Numbered from the stretch's first letter, positions 1 to 9,317 are shown. The stretch: DNA of 64,000 nucleotides from Micromonospora saelicesensis (GCF_900091575.1 NZ_FMCR01000002.1:465760-529759), one strand, 5' to 3'. The notes: a model not told the origin generated them from the letters alone. Numbers and translations: made by a program.

Positions 1-278
1 GTCTCACCGAACACGCCAACGAGCTGCTTGTCGAGACCGAAATCGATCAGGGCCGCCGCCACGCCGGTGAAGGCCACCACGCGGGTCGGACGGGCCGCCG
101 CCTCGACCTTCGTGCCGCGGTCGTCGGTGAACGACCAGGGACCACTTCCGGTGCTGGCGGCGGGTTTCGCGGCGTCGTCCTTGCCACAGGCAGCGAGCAG
201 GGTGGCCAGCGTGGCAGCGCCACCGGCGGCCAGCAGGCCACGGCGGGAGAGGCGGCGGGCGGACAGAGCATCGGGCAT
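1..278 (-). CDS. Iron-siderophore ABC transporter substrate-binding lipoprotein (3' part beyond window)
   Basis: The N-terminal 92 residues are visible and the gene runs off the left edge. The start is ATG at 278. The leader carries twin arginines (RRLSRRGLL), a hydrophobic stretch and a lipobox LLAAC followed by GKDD, so this looks like a Tat-exported lipoprotein. The mature part begins WSFTDDRGTKVEAAARPTRVV, typical of FepB/FhuD-type binding proteins that capture Fe(III)-siderophores outside the membrane. It diverges from the FecCD permease genes, and an iron box lies between them. The assignment rests on the leader, the first mature strand and this context; the siderophore type cannot be read. 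Confidence 0.85.
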   Translation of the reverse strand, partial: MPDALSARRLSRRGLLAAGGAATLATLLAACGKDDAAKPAASTGSGPWSFTDDRGTKVEAAARPTRVVAFTGVAAALIDFGLDKQLVGVFGE

Positions 279-328
279 GGTGTTGTCTTTCGATCAAGGG
301 TTGGCCGGTGTCGACCAGGGCAGCGGGG

Positions 329-347
329 TTAGGTTAGCCTAACCTCG
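329..347. promoter_or_regulatory. Iron box (IdeR/DtxR-type operator)
   Basis: TTAGGTTAGCCTAACCTCG matches the actinobacterial IdeR/DtxR consensus (TTAGGTTAGSCTAACCTAA) except at the last two bases. AGGTTAG (331-337) and CTAACCT (339-345) form a perfect inverted repeat around C338. It sits between the divergent binding-protein and permease genes, so Fe(II)-loaded IdeR probably represses both directions. Confidence 0.9.
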
Positions 348-351
348 GTCA

Positions 352-1464
352 TTGTCAACAGCGGTTCGCCGTGTCGCCACCACCCCGGAGCCCACACTGG
401 ACGCCACACCCACCGTCACCCGACCGGCACCGCCCGTGCCGGCCAGGGAAACGGCCGCACCCCCGAGCCGGCGTGGCCGTCGGGCGGCCCGCGCCGCCGG
501 CCTGGTCACCGCCGTGGCACTGCTCGCGGCGATCGTGGTGCTCAGCATCGCGGTCGGCGCGAAGGCCATGCCGCTCGCCGACGTCTGGTCCGGGTTGCTG
601 CACCGCGACGCCACCGAGTACGCCGTCGTGCACCGGATGCGTCTGCCCCGCACCCTGCTCGGGCTGCTCGCCGGCACCGCCCTCGGTGTGGCGGGCGCGG
701 TCATGCAGGCCCTCACCCGCAACCCACTCGCCGACCCCGGGCTGCTCGGCATCAACGCCGGCGCGTCCGCGGCCGTCGCCACCGCCGCCGCGTTCCTGGG
801 CGTCACCGCCGTCGGCGGGTACGTCTGGTTCGCGCTGCTCGGCGCGGCGGCGGTGACCGCGCTCGTCTACGCCGTCGGCGGCGGACGCGGCGCCACCCCG
901 GCCCGACTCGCGCTGGCCGGAGCGGCGCTCAACGCCACCCTCTACTCCTACGTGAGCGCGGTGATGCTGCTGGACACCGCGTCGCTGGAGCGGCTGCGTT
1001 TCTGGACGGTCGGCTCACTGGCCAGCGCGGACTCCGCGACCGTCACCCGGGTACTGCCGTTCATCCTCATCGGGCTGCTGGTCGCGCTCGGTGCCGCTCG
1101 TCCGCTGAACGCGCTGGCGCTCGGCGATGACGCGGCGCGCGCCCTCGGCGCTCGACCCGCGCTGATCCGCGCCGCCGTGATCGTCGCCGTCACCCTGCTC
1201 TGTGGCGCGGCGACCGCCGCGTGCGGGCCGATCGTCTTCGTCGGGCTGCTGGTGCCGCACCTGGTCCGCGCCCTGACCGGCCCGGACCTGCGCTGGCTGC
1301 TGCCGTACTGCGCGGTGCTCGCACCGGCGTTGCTGCTCGGCGCCGACGTGCTCGGCCGGGTGCTGGGCCGCCCCGGAGAGCTCCAGGTCGGCATGGTGAC
1401 CGCCGTGCTGGGCGGCCCGCTCTTCCTGTGGCTGGTCACCCGCCGACCGGTGGCGCAACCGTGA
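352..1464 (+). CDS. Iron-siderophore ABC transporter permease, FecCD family (first subunit)
   Basis: A 370-aa polytopic membrane protein of the FecCD/BtuC family that forms half of the channel for ferric siderophores. Family features are the segments LPRTLLGLLAGTALGVAGA, QALTRNPLADPGLLGINAGA and, near the C-terminus, GPIVFVGLLVPHLVRALTGP (the ATPase-coupling region). An in-frame TAA at 340-342 prevents extension upstream, and the first start is TTG at 352, only five bases after the iron box and with no Shine-Dalgarno. The mRNA may be leaderless, or translation may begin at GTG 436. It overlaps the next permease by four bases (GTGA). Confidence 0.9.
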   Translation: MSTAVRRVATTPEPTLDATPTVTRPAPPVPARETAAPPSRRGRRAARAAGLVTAVALLAAIVVLSIAVGAKAMPLADVWSGLLHRDATEYAVVHRMRLPRTLLGLLAGTALGVAGAVMQALTRNPLADPGLLGINAGASAAVATAAAFLGVTAVGGYVWFALLGAAAVTALVYAVGGGRGATPARLALAGAALNATLYSYVSAVMLLDTASLERLRFWTVGSLASADSATVTRVLPFILIGLLVALGAARPLNALALGDDAARALGARPALIRAAVIVAVTLLCGAATAACGPIVFVGLLVPHLVRALTGPDLRWLLPYCAVLAPALLLGADVLGRVLGRPGELQVGMVTAVLGGPLFLWLVTRRPVAQP

Positions 1465-2489
1465 CAGTTCTGCGTACGTCATGGGGGTTGTCGCTGCGGT
1501 TCCGGCCCCGCGCGTTGGGTGTCGGAGCCGGCGCTGCGGTGCTTGCCGCCGGGTTCGGTCTGGTGGCCCTGGGCAGTGGTGACTACCCGATGGGGCCGGC
1601 GGACGTGCTACGCACGCTGACCGGCGGTGGCACCGTGGCGGAGCAGTTCATCGTGCTCGAGCTGCGCCTGCCCCGGCTGGTCACCGCCCTGTTGGTCGGT
1701 GCGGCCCTGGCTCTCGCCGGCACGGTGTTCCAGTCGCTGGTGCGCAACCCGTTGGGCAGCCCGGACATCCTGGGCTTCACCCAGGGCGCGTCGACCGGGG
1801 CGCTGGTGGTGGTCGTCCTCGGTGGCAGCAGCCTGGCGTTGGCCGGGGCGGCGGTCGTCGGTGGCCTCGGCACCGGTCTGGTGATCTACGCGCTCGCCTG
1901 GCGGCGCGGAGTGCACGGCTACCGGCTCATCCTGGTCGGCATCGGGGTGGCCGCGATCCTGACCGGCGTCAACGGCTACCTGCTGACCCGGGCGCCCCTG
2001 ATGGAAGCCGCCCGCGCGGTTCTCTGGCTCACCGGCAGCCTGGACGGGCGGGGCTGGGCCAACGCCGGGCCGCTGCTCGCCGTCCTGGTCGTGTTGGCGC
2101 CGCTGGTGCTCGTCGGCTGCGCCCCGGCGCTGCGGATGATGGAGTTGGGCGACGACGCGGCCAGCGCCCTGGGCGTGCCGGTACGCCGGCTGCGCCTGGT
2201 GCTGCTCGCTGCCGCCGTGCTGCTGGTCTCGTTCGCGGCTGCCGCCGCCGGGCCGGTGTCCTTCGTGGCGCTCGTCGCCCCGCACGTGGCGAAACGACTG
2301 ACCCGGTCCCCGGGGCCCAACCTGTTGCCGTCGATGGCCGTCGGCGCGGCGCTGCTGGTCGGCGCCGACCTGGTGGCGCAGCGCGCGTTCGCCGGGCACC
2401 AACTCCCGGTCGGCGTGGTGACCGGCGTGATCGGCGGCGGCTACCTGGTCTGGCTGCTGGCGATGGAACGTCGGGTGGGCCGGCTGTGA
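1461..2489 (+). CDS. Iron-siderophore ABC transporter permease, FecCD family (second subunit)
   Basis: A 342-aa membrane protein, the second FecCD-type permease of a heterodimeric siderophore importer. It has the hallmark segments LRLPRLVTALLVGAALALAG, RNPLGSPDILGFTQGA and GPVSFVALVAPHVAKRL. The start is GTG 1461, overlapping the previous stop as GTGA, which implies translational coupling. It also overlaps the upstream end of the next reading frame (stop 2489). Two adjacent FecCD genes followed by an ATPase is the standard fepD-fepG-fepC arrangement. Confidence 0.9.
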   Translation: MTVLRTSWGLSLRFRPRALGVGAGAAVLAAGFGLVALGSGDYPMGPADVLRTLTGGGTVAEQFIVLELRLPRLVTALLVGAALALAGTVFQSLVRNPLGSPDILGFTQGASTGALVVVVLGGSSLALAGAAVVGGLGTGLVIYALAWRRGVHGYRLILVGIGVAAILTGVNGYLLTRAPLMEAARAVLWLTGSLDGRGWANAGPLLAVLVVLAPLVLVGCAPALRMMELGDDAASALGVPVRRLRLVLLAAAVLLVSFAAAAAGPVSFVALVAPHVAKRLTRSPGPNLLPSMAVGAALLVGADLVAQRAFAGHQLPVGVVTGVIGGGYLVWLLAMERRVGRL

Positions 2490-2518
2490 ACACCCGTGAC
2501 GCCCTCGAAGGAGCACCC

Positions 2519-3343
2519 ATGCGACCCGGCGATTCCCGACTCGGCGGCACCGCGCTGACCCTCGCCTACGACCAGCGCACCATCGCCGAGAACCTGACCG
2601 TGGCGGTGCCCGACAGGTCCTTCACGGTGATCATCGGCCCGAACGCGTGCGGCAAGTCGACGCTGCTGCGCGCCCTGTCCCGGATGCTGCGCCCCAGCGC
2701 CGGTGCGGTGCTGCTGGACGGACGGGACATTCACGATCTGCCGGCCCGCAAGGTGGCCCGTACGCTCGGCCTGCTGCCGCAGTCGTCGATCGCACCGGAC
2801 GGCATCAGCGTCGCCGAGCTGGTCGCCCGGGGTCGCTACCCCCATCAGGGGCTGCTGCGGCAGTGGTCCCGCGAGGACGAGCGGGTGGTCGAGGAGTCGA
2901 TGGCCGCGACCGGGGTCGACGATCTCGCCGACCGGGCGGTGGACGAGTTGTCCGGCGGGCAGCGGCAGCGGGTCTGGATCGCCATGGCGCTGGCCCAGCA
3001 GACGCCCCTGCTGCTGCTCGACGAGCCGACGACGTACCTCGACATCGCCCACCAGATCGAGATCCTGGACCTCTGCGCCCGGTTGCACGAGGAGCAGGGC
3101 CGCACCCTTGTCGCGGTGCTGCACGACCTGAACCACGCGGCCCGCTACGCCACCCACCTGATCGCCATGCGCGACGGGCGCGTGGTGGCCGCCGGGGAGC
3201 CGGCGTCGGTGGTCACCGCCGACCTGGTGGCGGAGGTGTTCGGGCTGCCCTGCCGGGTGATCGACGACCCGGAGACGGGCACCCCGCTGGTCGTCCCCGC
3301 GGCCCGACGCCGCGCCACCACCCTGGCCCCGGAGCCGGCGTGA
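2519..3343 (+). CDS. Iron-siderophore ABC transporter ATP-binding protein (FepC-like)
   Basis: A 274-aa ABC ATPase that powers the two FecCD permeases. Visible motifs are Walker A GPNACGKST, Q-loop LLPQSS, signature LSGGQRQR, Walker B LLLLDEPTTYLD and H-loop VLHDLNHAARY. The sequence RGRYPHQGLLRQWS between Q-loop and signature is typical of FecE/FepC. I chose ATG 2519 because GAAGGAG at 2507-2513 is ideally spaced; an in-frame GTG at 2486 would overlap the permease but has no ribosome binding site. The stop overlaps the downstream acylase start (GTGA). Confidence 0.92.
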   Translation: MRPGDSRLGGTALTLAYDQRTIAENLTVAVPDRSFTVIIGPNACGKSTLLRALSRMLRPSAGAVLLDGRDIHDLPARKVARTLGLLPQSSIAPDGISVAELVARGRYPHQGLLRQWSREDERVVEESMAATGVDDLADRAVDELSGGQRQRVWIAMALAQQTPLLLLDEPTTYLDIAHQIEILDLCARLHEEQGRTLVAVLHDLNHAARYATHLIAMRDGRVVAAGEPASVVTADLVAEVFGLPCRVIDDPETGTPLVVPAARRRATTLAPEPA

Positions 3344-5421
3344 GCGAGCGCAGCGAGCGAACCAGCGAGCACAGCAACGCGCGGCGGTTCCGCGACCCGT
3401 GGGGGGTGCCACACCTGCGGGCCGACGACCCGCTCGCGCTGGCGGCGGCGCAGGGCCGGGTGACCGCGTACGACCGGGCCTGGCAGATCGAGGTGGAACG
3501 GCACCGCGCCCAAGGCACCAGCGCGGCGTTCCTCGGCCCCGACGCGCTCGGCTGGGACCGGTTCGTCCGGCAGGTCCGGCTCGACGACACCGCACGCCGC
3601 TGCCACGCGGCACTGGACCCGGCGACCGCCGAGTGGGTGGGCGCCTACGTGGACGGCGTCAACGCCGGTCTCGCCGCCGGGGCGGCCCGGTCACCGGAGT
3701 TCGCCGCCACCGGGCTGCGCCCGGGCCGGTGGGAGCCATGGACGCCGCTCGCGGTCTGGCTGGGCCACCACATCCTGTTCGCCGGGTTCCCCGGCAAGCT
3801 CTGGCGCGAGCACGTGGCGCAGCGGCTCGGGCCGGACGCGGTCGACCTGTTCGCCACCGACGGGCCGGCAGTGGCCGGCAGCAACGGGTGGCTGCTCGCC
3901 GCCGAGCGCACCGGCACCGGGGCCGCGCTGCTCGCCGGCGATCCGCACCGGTTCATCGAGGATCCCGGCGTCTACCAGCAGATCCGGCTGGCCTGCCCGG
4001 AGTACGACGTGGTCGGGTTGGCGGTGCCGGGTGTGCCGGGCATCGCGCACTTCGGGCACACCGGTCCGGTGGCCTGGGCGATCACCAACGCGATGGCCGA
4101 CTACCAGGACGTGTACGCGGAGCGGCTGCGCCGCGACGGCCCCCGGGTGCAGGCGCTCGGCCCGGACGGCTGGCGACCGGCGCACCGCCACGTCGAGACG
4201 ATCGAGGTGGCCGGGGCCGAGCCGGTCGAGGTCGAGGTGGTGGAGACCGACCGTGGTCCGGTGATCGTCGGTGGGCCGGACGACGAGAGCGCCGTCAGCC
4301 TGCGCTACCCACCCCGGGTCCGGGGCGACCTCGGTTTCGCGACGCTGCCGGAGCTGCTGCGCGCCCGCACCGTGGCCGACGTGGACCACGCGCTGCGGCA
4401 CTGGGTGGAGCCGGTCAACGTGGTGCAGGCGGCGGACACCGCCGGAGGGCTGTTGCACCGGGTCGCCGGGGCGGTGCCGGTGCGGCACCCGGGAAACGGC
4501 CGGCGGGTGGTCCCCGGATGGGACGCCGCCTACGCCTGGCAGGGCTGGCACGCGCCGATGCCCCGCGCCGAGGTGGTCGGCCGGTCGGTGATGGCCAACG
4601 AGCGCGGGCTGGCGGCGCCACTCGGGGTGGAATTCGCCGCAGCGCACCGGGCGCGTCGCATCGCCGAGCTGCTCGACGCCCGTCCGGCCTGGACGGCCGA
4701 CGAGATGGCGTCGGTGCACACCGACACGTACCTGGGCGCGGCCGGGCCGCTGCTGACGGTCCTCGCCGACTCGACGGGGCTCGGTCCGGCCGCCGCCGCG
4801 CTGCGTGAACGACTGCTGCGCTGGGACCGCCGGATGGCCGCCGACAGCACTGACGCGGCGGCGTACGCCCTCCTGCGGGCGGCTGTCGTACGCCGCATCG
4901 CCGCCCACCCGGCGCTGGCCGAGCTGGCCGAGCTGCCCGCGTACCCCGAGGTGTTCGCGCCCTGGCTGGCGCTGACGCCGCGCGTCGGTCACGCGCTGGA
5001 GCACCTGCTCGGCACGACCCCGCTGCCCGGTGTGGATGTCACCGCGCTGGTACGCGCGGCGGCCGAGGAGGTCGCCGACGCGGCGGCCGGGCAGGTGCCC
5101 TGGGGGGACCTGCACCGGCTGGCGCCGTGGCGGGCCCTGCCCGGCCCGGACACCGGGCCCGGCCCCCGGCTCGACGGTGACCACGACTGTGTGTTGGCCA
5201 CCTCCAGCGTCCCCGGAGTCACCCACTGGTGCTTCCGGGGGCCGGCGGCGCGCTTCGTCTGGGACCTGGCCCGCCGCTCGGACAGCCGCTGGGTGGTCCC
5301 CCTGGGCACCTGCGGGGTGCCCGGCGACCCGCACCACGACGACCAGAGCGCCGCCTGGCTGGCCGGGGACCTGCTGCCGGTCGTCACGGACTGGGACCAG
5401 CTCGCCGAGGAACTCCACTGA
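3340..5421 (+). CDS. Penicillin-acylase-family (Ntn hydrolase) amidase
   Basis: A 693-aa protein of the penicillin amidase / N-acyl-homoserine-lactone acylase family, whose members hydrolyse amide-linked acyl groups after autocleavage. The likely cleavage point is before Ser181 in AGSNGWLLAAERTGTG, giving a short alpha chain of about 180 residues and a beta chain with N-terminal Ser nucleophile; LLAGDPHRF follows as in relatives. No signal peptide is visible, so the enzyme is probably cytoplasmic, unlike exported acylases. GTG 3340 overlaps the ATPase stop, placing it in the iron-regulated operon, where deacylation or hydrolysis of an imported acyl-siderophore is a reasonable inference. The first residues (SERSERTSEHS) derive from a low-complexity GAGCGAGC-type DNA repeat, so the start may lie slightly downstream. 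Confidence 0.85.
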   Translation: MSERSERTSEHSNARRFRDPWGVPHLRADDPLALAAAQGRVTAYDRAWQIEVERHRAQGTSAAFLGPDALGWDRFVRQVRLDDTARRCHAALDPATAEWVGAYVDGVNAGLAAGAARSPEFAATGLRPGRWEPWTPLAVWLGHHILFAGFPGKLWREHVAQRLGPDAVDLFATDGPAVAGSNGWLLAAERTGTGAALLAGDPHRFIEDPGVYQQIRLACPEYDVVGLAVPGVPGIAHFGHTGPVAWAITNAMADYQDVYAERLRRDGPRVQALGPDGWRPAHRHVETIEVAGAEPVEVEVVETDRGPVIVGGPDDESAVSLRYPPRVRGDLGFATLPELLRARTVADVDHALRHWVEPVNVVQAADTAGGLLHRVAGAVPVRHPGNGRRVVPGWDAAYAWQGWHAPMPRAEVVGRSVMANERGLAAPLGVEFAAAHRARRIAELLDARPAWTADEMASVHTDTYLGAAGPLLTVLADSTGLGPAAAALRERLLRWDRRMAADSTDAAAYALLRAAVVRRIAAHPALAELAELPAYPEVFAPWLALTPRVGHALEHLLGTTPLPGVDVTALVRAAAEEVADAAAGQVPWGDLHRLAPWRALPGPDTGPGPRLDGDHDCVLATSSVPGVTHWCFRGPAARFVWDLARRSDSRWVVPLGTCGVPGDPHHDDQSAAWLAGDLLPVVTDWDQLAEELH

Positions 5422-5429
5422 CGGCACCG

Positions 5430-5468
5430 GCCGCCGCTCGGGGTGTTTCGCGCACCCCGAGCGGCGGC
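5430..5468. terminator. Bidirectional hairpin terminator between convergent genes
   Basis: A perfect 16-bp inverted repeat (GCCGCCGCTCGGGGTG at 5430-5445 with its complement at 5453-5468) and a 7-nt loop TTTCGCG lie nine bases after the acylase stop and just before the subtilase stop. It can serve both strands. No U-tract is present, as is usual in high-GC actinobacteria. Confidence 0.8.
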
Positions 5469-5482
5469 AGGCCGCAGTGCTG

Positions 5483-8400
5483 TCAGCGCAGGCCGAACGC
5501 CCGGCTGATGCTCTGGCTCACGGTGTTGCCGGCGCTGTCACGCGCCGTGGTGCGCAGGCTCACGAAGCCGGCCTTCGCCGGCGCGGCCAGCGAGGTACGC
5601 CAGCCGTCGCCGTGCCGGGTCAGACGCTGCTTCTGCCAGGTCGCCCCGTCGTCGTAGGACACCTCGACGGTCACCGCCCCGATCGTGCCGGTGACGTCGG
5701 GCAGGTGGGAGGCGACAACGGTCAGCGGTGCCCGCCGCGACGCAGTGCCGGCGGAGTCGATGGCCACCTGGTAGTCCAGCTGGATCATCGGCAGGACCTC
5801 GGTCGACTCCTCCCCGGTGACCGCAGAGTGGAAGCCCCACTCGGTGCGGGTCTGCCGGGAGTACGGGTTGGTCCACGCGGCCCGGTCGTTCTCCACCACC
5901 AGCCGGTACGGCAGTCGCTCAGACGCCAGCCCGGAGACCTGGAGGTACTCGGCGTTACCCCAGTCCAGCTCCTTGTCACCCTGGTAGAGGGTGGTCCGGT
6001 TGACCATGTCGTAGTTCGCGTACGCCTCACCGATGTGGCCGCCCCCGTCGCCCCACCCGGGCGCGGGCAGGTAGACGGTGTCCAGGTACCGGACCGGCAC
6101 GTAACTGCCGCCCATCCGGGGTCGCTGGATCGGCCCGAACCAGGTGACCGCACTCGGCTTGCCGGCCGGGTACGTGGTCACCGCCATCAGGTGCTGACCG
6201 GTCTCGCCGGCGATGAACGCGTCGTCGATCCACCGCTGGTCGGCGCTCACCCAGTCGGTGCGTCGGCCCTGCGCCGGGGCCGGCTCCTGGTTGCTCGACG
6301 CCCAGCCGCGCCACACGTCGGTGCGGAACTCCAGCGCCTTGCCCTGCCGGTAGTTGCGGAACTCCACGTCGACCCGGGCCAACTCCCGCTTCGTGGGCCG
6401 GTAGGTGGGGTCGGCCGGCACCGTGCCGGTCCAGTGGTGCGCCACGTCGTACAGGTAGCTGGTCTCCGGGTGCGACTCGACGGTGAGCCGCACCGCGCCG
6501 CGCTCCAGCGCGGCGATGAGCTGCCCACCCTCGTCGGCGCCGAGGGTCGCCACGGTCACCGGGGCCGGGCTCTCCGGGCTCCACGGCGCCTCGTCCCACG
6601 GCTGGAGCCGACCGACGCCGTCGTTCACCACGAGCAGCAGCTTCGCTCCGGCCGCCGCGGCGGCCTGCGCCTGGGTGGCGATGTCCACACTGTCACTGCG
6701 GCGCACCACCACGGCCCGGTCCCGCACCGGACGCTTGGCCAGCCCCGCCGCCGACGCGTCGGCGACGTAGACCGCGTCCAGTTGGCGACGACCGGCCGGC
6801 AGCGCCGGGGTGGCCCGCTTCACCAACAGATCGTCGTACGAACGACCGCCCGCCGAAACGGTCAGGGCCGGCTGCTCCAGCCGCCACCGGGCACCGAACT
6901 CGAACTCGCCGTCGGTCACCGGACGGCTCGTCGGCAACGCCCACATGCTGTCGTACGAGTCGTCGGGCAGCACCTGACTCTCGGTGAGACCGTTCTTCGT
7001 GGACCGGTGGATGTCCATCCGCAGCGCGCTCGCGGCGGCCTCCTGCGGCACCCGGGCCTGCACCTGTCGGGCGGCGCGCGCGTCCAGGATGACGGTGCGG
7101 TCGCGGTCCAGGTTCACGTCGGTGAAGCTGAGCATCGCCATGCCCTTGGAGTGCGGCCCATGCGCGCCGCGTACGTCCGCGGAGATCCAGCCGTTCCAGC
7201 TCGCCACGGGCAGCCGCAGCGTGGCGGTGCCGCTCTCGGGAAGGTCCACGGCGGTGAAGAGGGTGTCGGCGGTGAGGATGACCTTGCCGACGAGCGGCTT
7301 GCCGTCGCGGTCCTTGGCGACCAGCGTCAGGTTCTGCCGCTGGCCCTCCTTGCCGGCGCCGATCAGGGTGCGCCCGCGCACCGCACCGGTGTCGTCGGTG
7401 GCGACGATCATGCCGCTGACCTGCTTCTCCACCGGCAGCTTGTCGTACGCGGCGGTCACCGTCACGGTGGCGGTGCCGCCCGCGGGCACTGTGACCCGGT
7501 CGGCGGAGAGCGCGAACAGTCCGGCCGGCGCGGTGGCCGCGTCGAGGGCCAGCTTCAGGTCGACCGGCGCGCTGCCGAGGTTGGTGTAGGTGACCGTACG
7601 GTCGACTGTCGTGCCCGGCTGCTGCGGCCACGCCTGGAAGCCGGAGTAGGCGCTCGGGGTGGCGAAGACGGTGGCGTGCGCGGCGGCGACCGCGTCGACC
7701 CGGCCGGCACCCGCCTGGTACGGGGTGTACCCGGGGGTGGCCTTGACCGTGCTGACCAGCGCTTCCTTGATTCGCTGACCGGTCCAGTCCGGGTGCGCGG
7801 CGGCGACCAGCGCAGCCGTGCCGGCCACGTGCGGGGTGGCCATCGACGTGCCGCTCATCAGCGTGTAGTCGCCGGAGCCCCGCACGAGATGCGAGCGGGC
7901 CGCGAGGATGTCCACGCCGGGGGCGGTGATCTCGGGCTTGAGCCCGCCGTCGCCGGCGCGTGGCCCCTGGCTGGAGAAGTCGGCGAGGTGGTCGGTGTTG
8001 TCGACCGCGCCGACGGTGAGCGCGGAGTTGGCGGCGCCCGGGCTGCCGATGCTGGCCGGGCCGCTGTTGCCGGCGGCGATCACGAAGAGGGCGCCGGTCT
8101 CGGCGCTGAGTCGCTCGACCGCCTGGCTCATCGGGTCGCTGCCGTCGGTGGCCTCACCGCCCAGGCTCATGCTGACCACCCGGGCCTTCTGCTCGCGGGC
8201 CGCCCACTCCATGCCGGCGATGATCCACGAGTTCTGTCCGCTGCCCTCGCTGTTGAGCACCTTGCCGATGTGCAGGCGGGCACCCGGGGCGACACCCCGC
8301 TCGGCGCCACCGGACGCGGCGCCGGTACCGGCGATCGTCGAGGCGACGTGCGTGCCGTGGCCCTTGTAGTCGAGGATGTCGGGCTCCTCGGGCACGAAGC

Positions 8401-9193
8401 TGCTGGACTCGGCGATCTGGCCGACGAGATCCGGGTGTTCGGCGTCCGCACCCGAGTCGAGCACCGCGACGTCGACACCGGTGGCGGTGTTGCCCTCGGC
8501 CCACAGCTTCGGCGCGCCGATCTGCGCGGTGGACTCGGCCAGGTCCGCGTGCACCCGACCGTCCAACCAGACCTTGGCGATGCCGTTGGCCAGGGTCGGG
8601 GCGTCACCCGTACGCCGGGTCGAACCGGCGGTCAGCGCGGTCCAGAACCGGTCGGCGGCGGCGCGCTGGCGGGTCAGCGCCGCGCCCTGCACGCTGTCCA
8701 ACTGTCGGACCAGTTCCGCGCCGTCGACGGTGGGGCGGGTGCGGTTGCGGGCCGCCGCGTCGGTCATCGTGACGATCAGCGGAAGCGCGTCGGTGTGCGC
8801 GTCGTCGTAGCCGTCGGCGATGAGGTCGGTGACGTTGAACAGTTGCCGGTCCAGCACACCACTGGTCACATAGGACAGGGCGGCGTCCGGGTAGACGTAG
8901 GTGTCGCCGTCGCGCACGGTGCGGTGGAAGCTTGGGGTGCTGCCGTCCGGCCGGCGCACTGTCGACACCGTGCTGCCGTCCGCCGCGGTGGTGACGGTGA
9001 CCGTGTCACCGGTGATCAGAGTGACGGTGGACGCGCGTCCGGCGGCGGCCGGGGGTTGACCCGCCGGGCGGTCGGGGTTGTTCGGCGGGGCGGCGGCCGC
9101 TCCCGCGCCGGGTGGGGTGAACCCGGCCGCCAGGGTGAGGGCGGCGCCGAGGGCGATCAGCCCGGATCGGCGGCGCCGGTGAGACAGAGCCAC
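5483..9193 (-). CDS. Large secreted S8 (subtilisin-family) serine protease
   Basis: A 1236-aa exported subtilase. GTG 9193 is preceded by AGAGG with good spacing and opens a signal peptide (HRRRRSGLIALGAALTLAAG). A pro-region follows, then the catalytic domain with Asp246 in AVLDSGADAEHPDL, His279 in GHGTHVASTIAGTG and Ser450 in SGTSMATPHVAGTAALV; the oxyanion Asn lies in FVIAAGNSGPAS. About 700 residues follow the catalytic core, containing Ig/Fn3-like beta-sandwich stretches (for example TVTYTNLGSAPVDLKLALDA) and a region resembling a PA-type insert (AAAAGAKLLLVVNDGVG). It is likely a general extracellular proteinase with large accessory domains. It stands alone, with a convergent terminator downstream. 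Confidence 0.93.
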   Translation of the reverse strand: MALSHRRRRSGLIALGAALTLAAGFTPPGAGAAAAPPNNPDRPAGQPPAAAGRASTVTLITGDTVTVTTAADGSTVSTVRRPDGSTPSFHRTVRDGDTYVYPDAALSYVTSGVLDRQLFNVTDLIADGYDDAHTDALPLIVTMTDAAARNRTRPTVDGAELVRQLDSVQGAALTRQRAAADRFWTALTAGSTRRTGDAPTLANGIAKVWLDGRVHADLAESTAQIGAPKLWAEGNTATGVDVAVLDSGADAEHPDLVGQIAESSSFVPEEPDILDYKGHGTHVASTIAGTGAASGGAERGVAPGARLHIGKVLNSEGSGQNSWIIAGMEWAAREQKARVVSMSLGGEATDGSDPMSQAVERLSAETGALFVIAAGNSGPASIGSPGAANSALTVGAVDNTDHLADFSSQGPRAGDGGLKPEITAPGVDILAARSHLVRGSGDYTLMSGTSMATPHVAGTAALVAAAHPDWTGQRIKEALVSTVKATPGYTPYQAGAGRVDAVAAAHATVFATPSAYSGFQAWPQQPGTTVDRTVTYTNLGSAPVDLKLALDAATAPAGLFALSADRVTVPAGGTATVTVTAAYDKLPVEKQVSGMIVATDDTGAVRGRTLIGAGKEGQRQNLTLVAKDRDGKPLVGKVILTADTLFTAVDLPESGTATLRLPVASWNGWISADVRGAHGPHSKGMAMLSFTDVNLDRDRTVILDARAARQVQARVPQEAAASALRMDIHRSTKNGLTESQVLPDDSYDSMWALPTSRPVTDGEFEFGARWRLEQPALTVSAGGRSYDDLLVKRATPALPAGRRQLDAVYVADASAAGLAKRPVRDRAVVVRRSDSVDIATQAQAAAAAGAKLLLVVNDGVGRLQPWDEAPWSPESPAPVTVATLGADEGGQLIAALERGAVRLTVESHPETSYLYDVAHHWTGTVPADPTYRPTKRELARVDVEFRNYRQGKALEFRTDVWRGWASSNQEPAPAQGRRTDWVSADQRWIDDAFIAGETGQHLMAVTTYPAGKPSAVTWFGPIQRPRMGGSYVPVRYLDTVYLPAPGWGDGGGHIGEAYANYDMVNRTTLYQGDKELDWGNAEYLQVSGLASERLPYRLVVENDRAAWTNPYSRQTRTEWGFHSAVTGEESTEVLPMIQLDYQVAIDSAGTASRRAPLTVVASHLPDVTGTIGAVTVEVSYDDGATWQKQRLTRHGDGWRTSLAAPAKAGFVSLRTTARDSAGNTVSQSISRAFGLR

Positions 9194-9317
9194 GATGACC
9201 TCTTTGTGTCGAGAAGTGGTACGCACCACAGCATCGACGCAGAGCCCACACCAACCGCGCACCGCACCCCGACGCACTTACGCCATGGCGCAACCCCGCC
9301 ACCCTCCCCCGCACTTG

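Noticed and set aside
2647..3339. N-terminal extension of the acylase frame through the ATPase gene
   Set aside because: It is an Arg/Gly-rich shadow of the ATPase; acylase homology starts after 3340.
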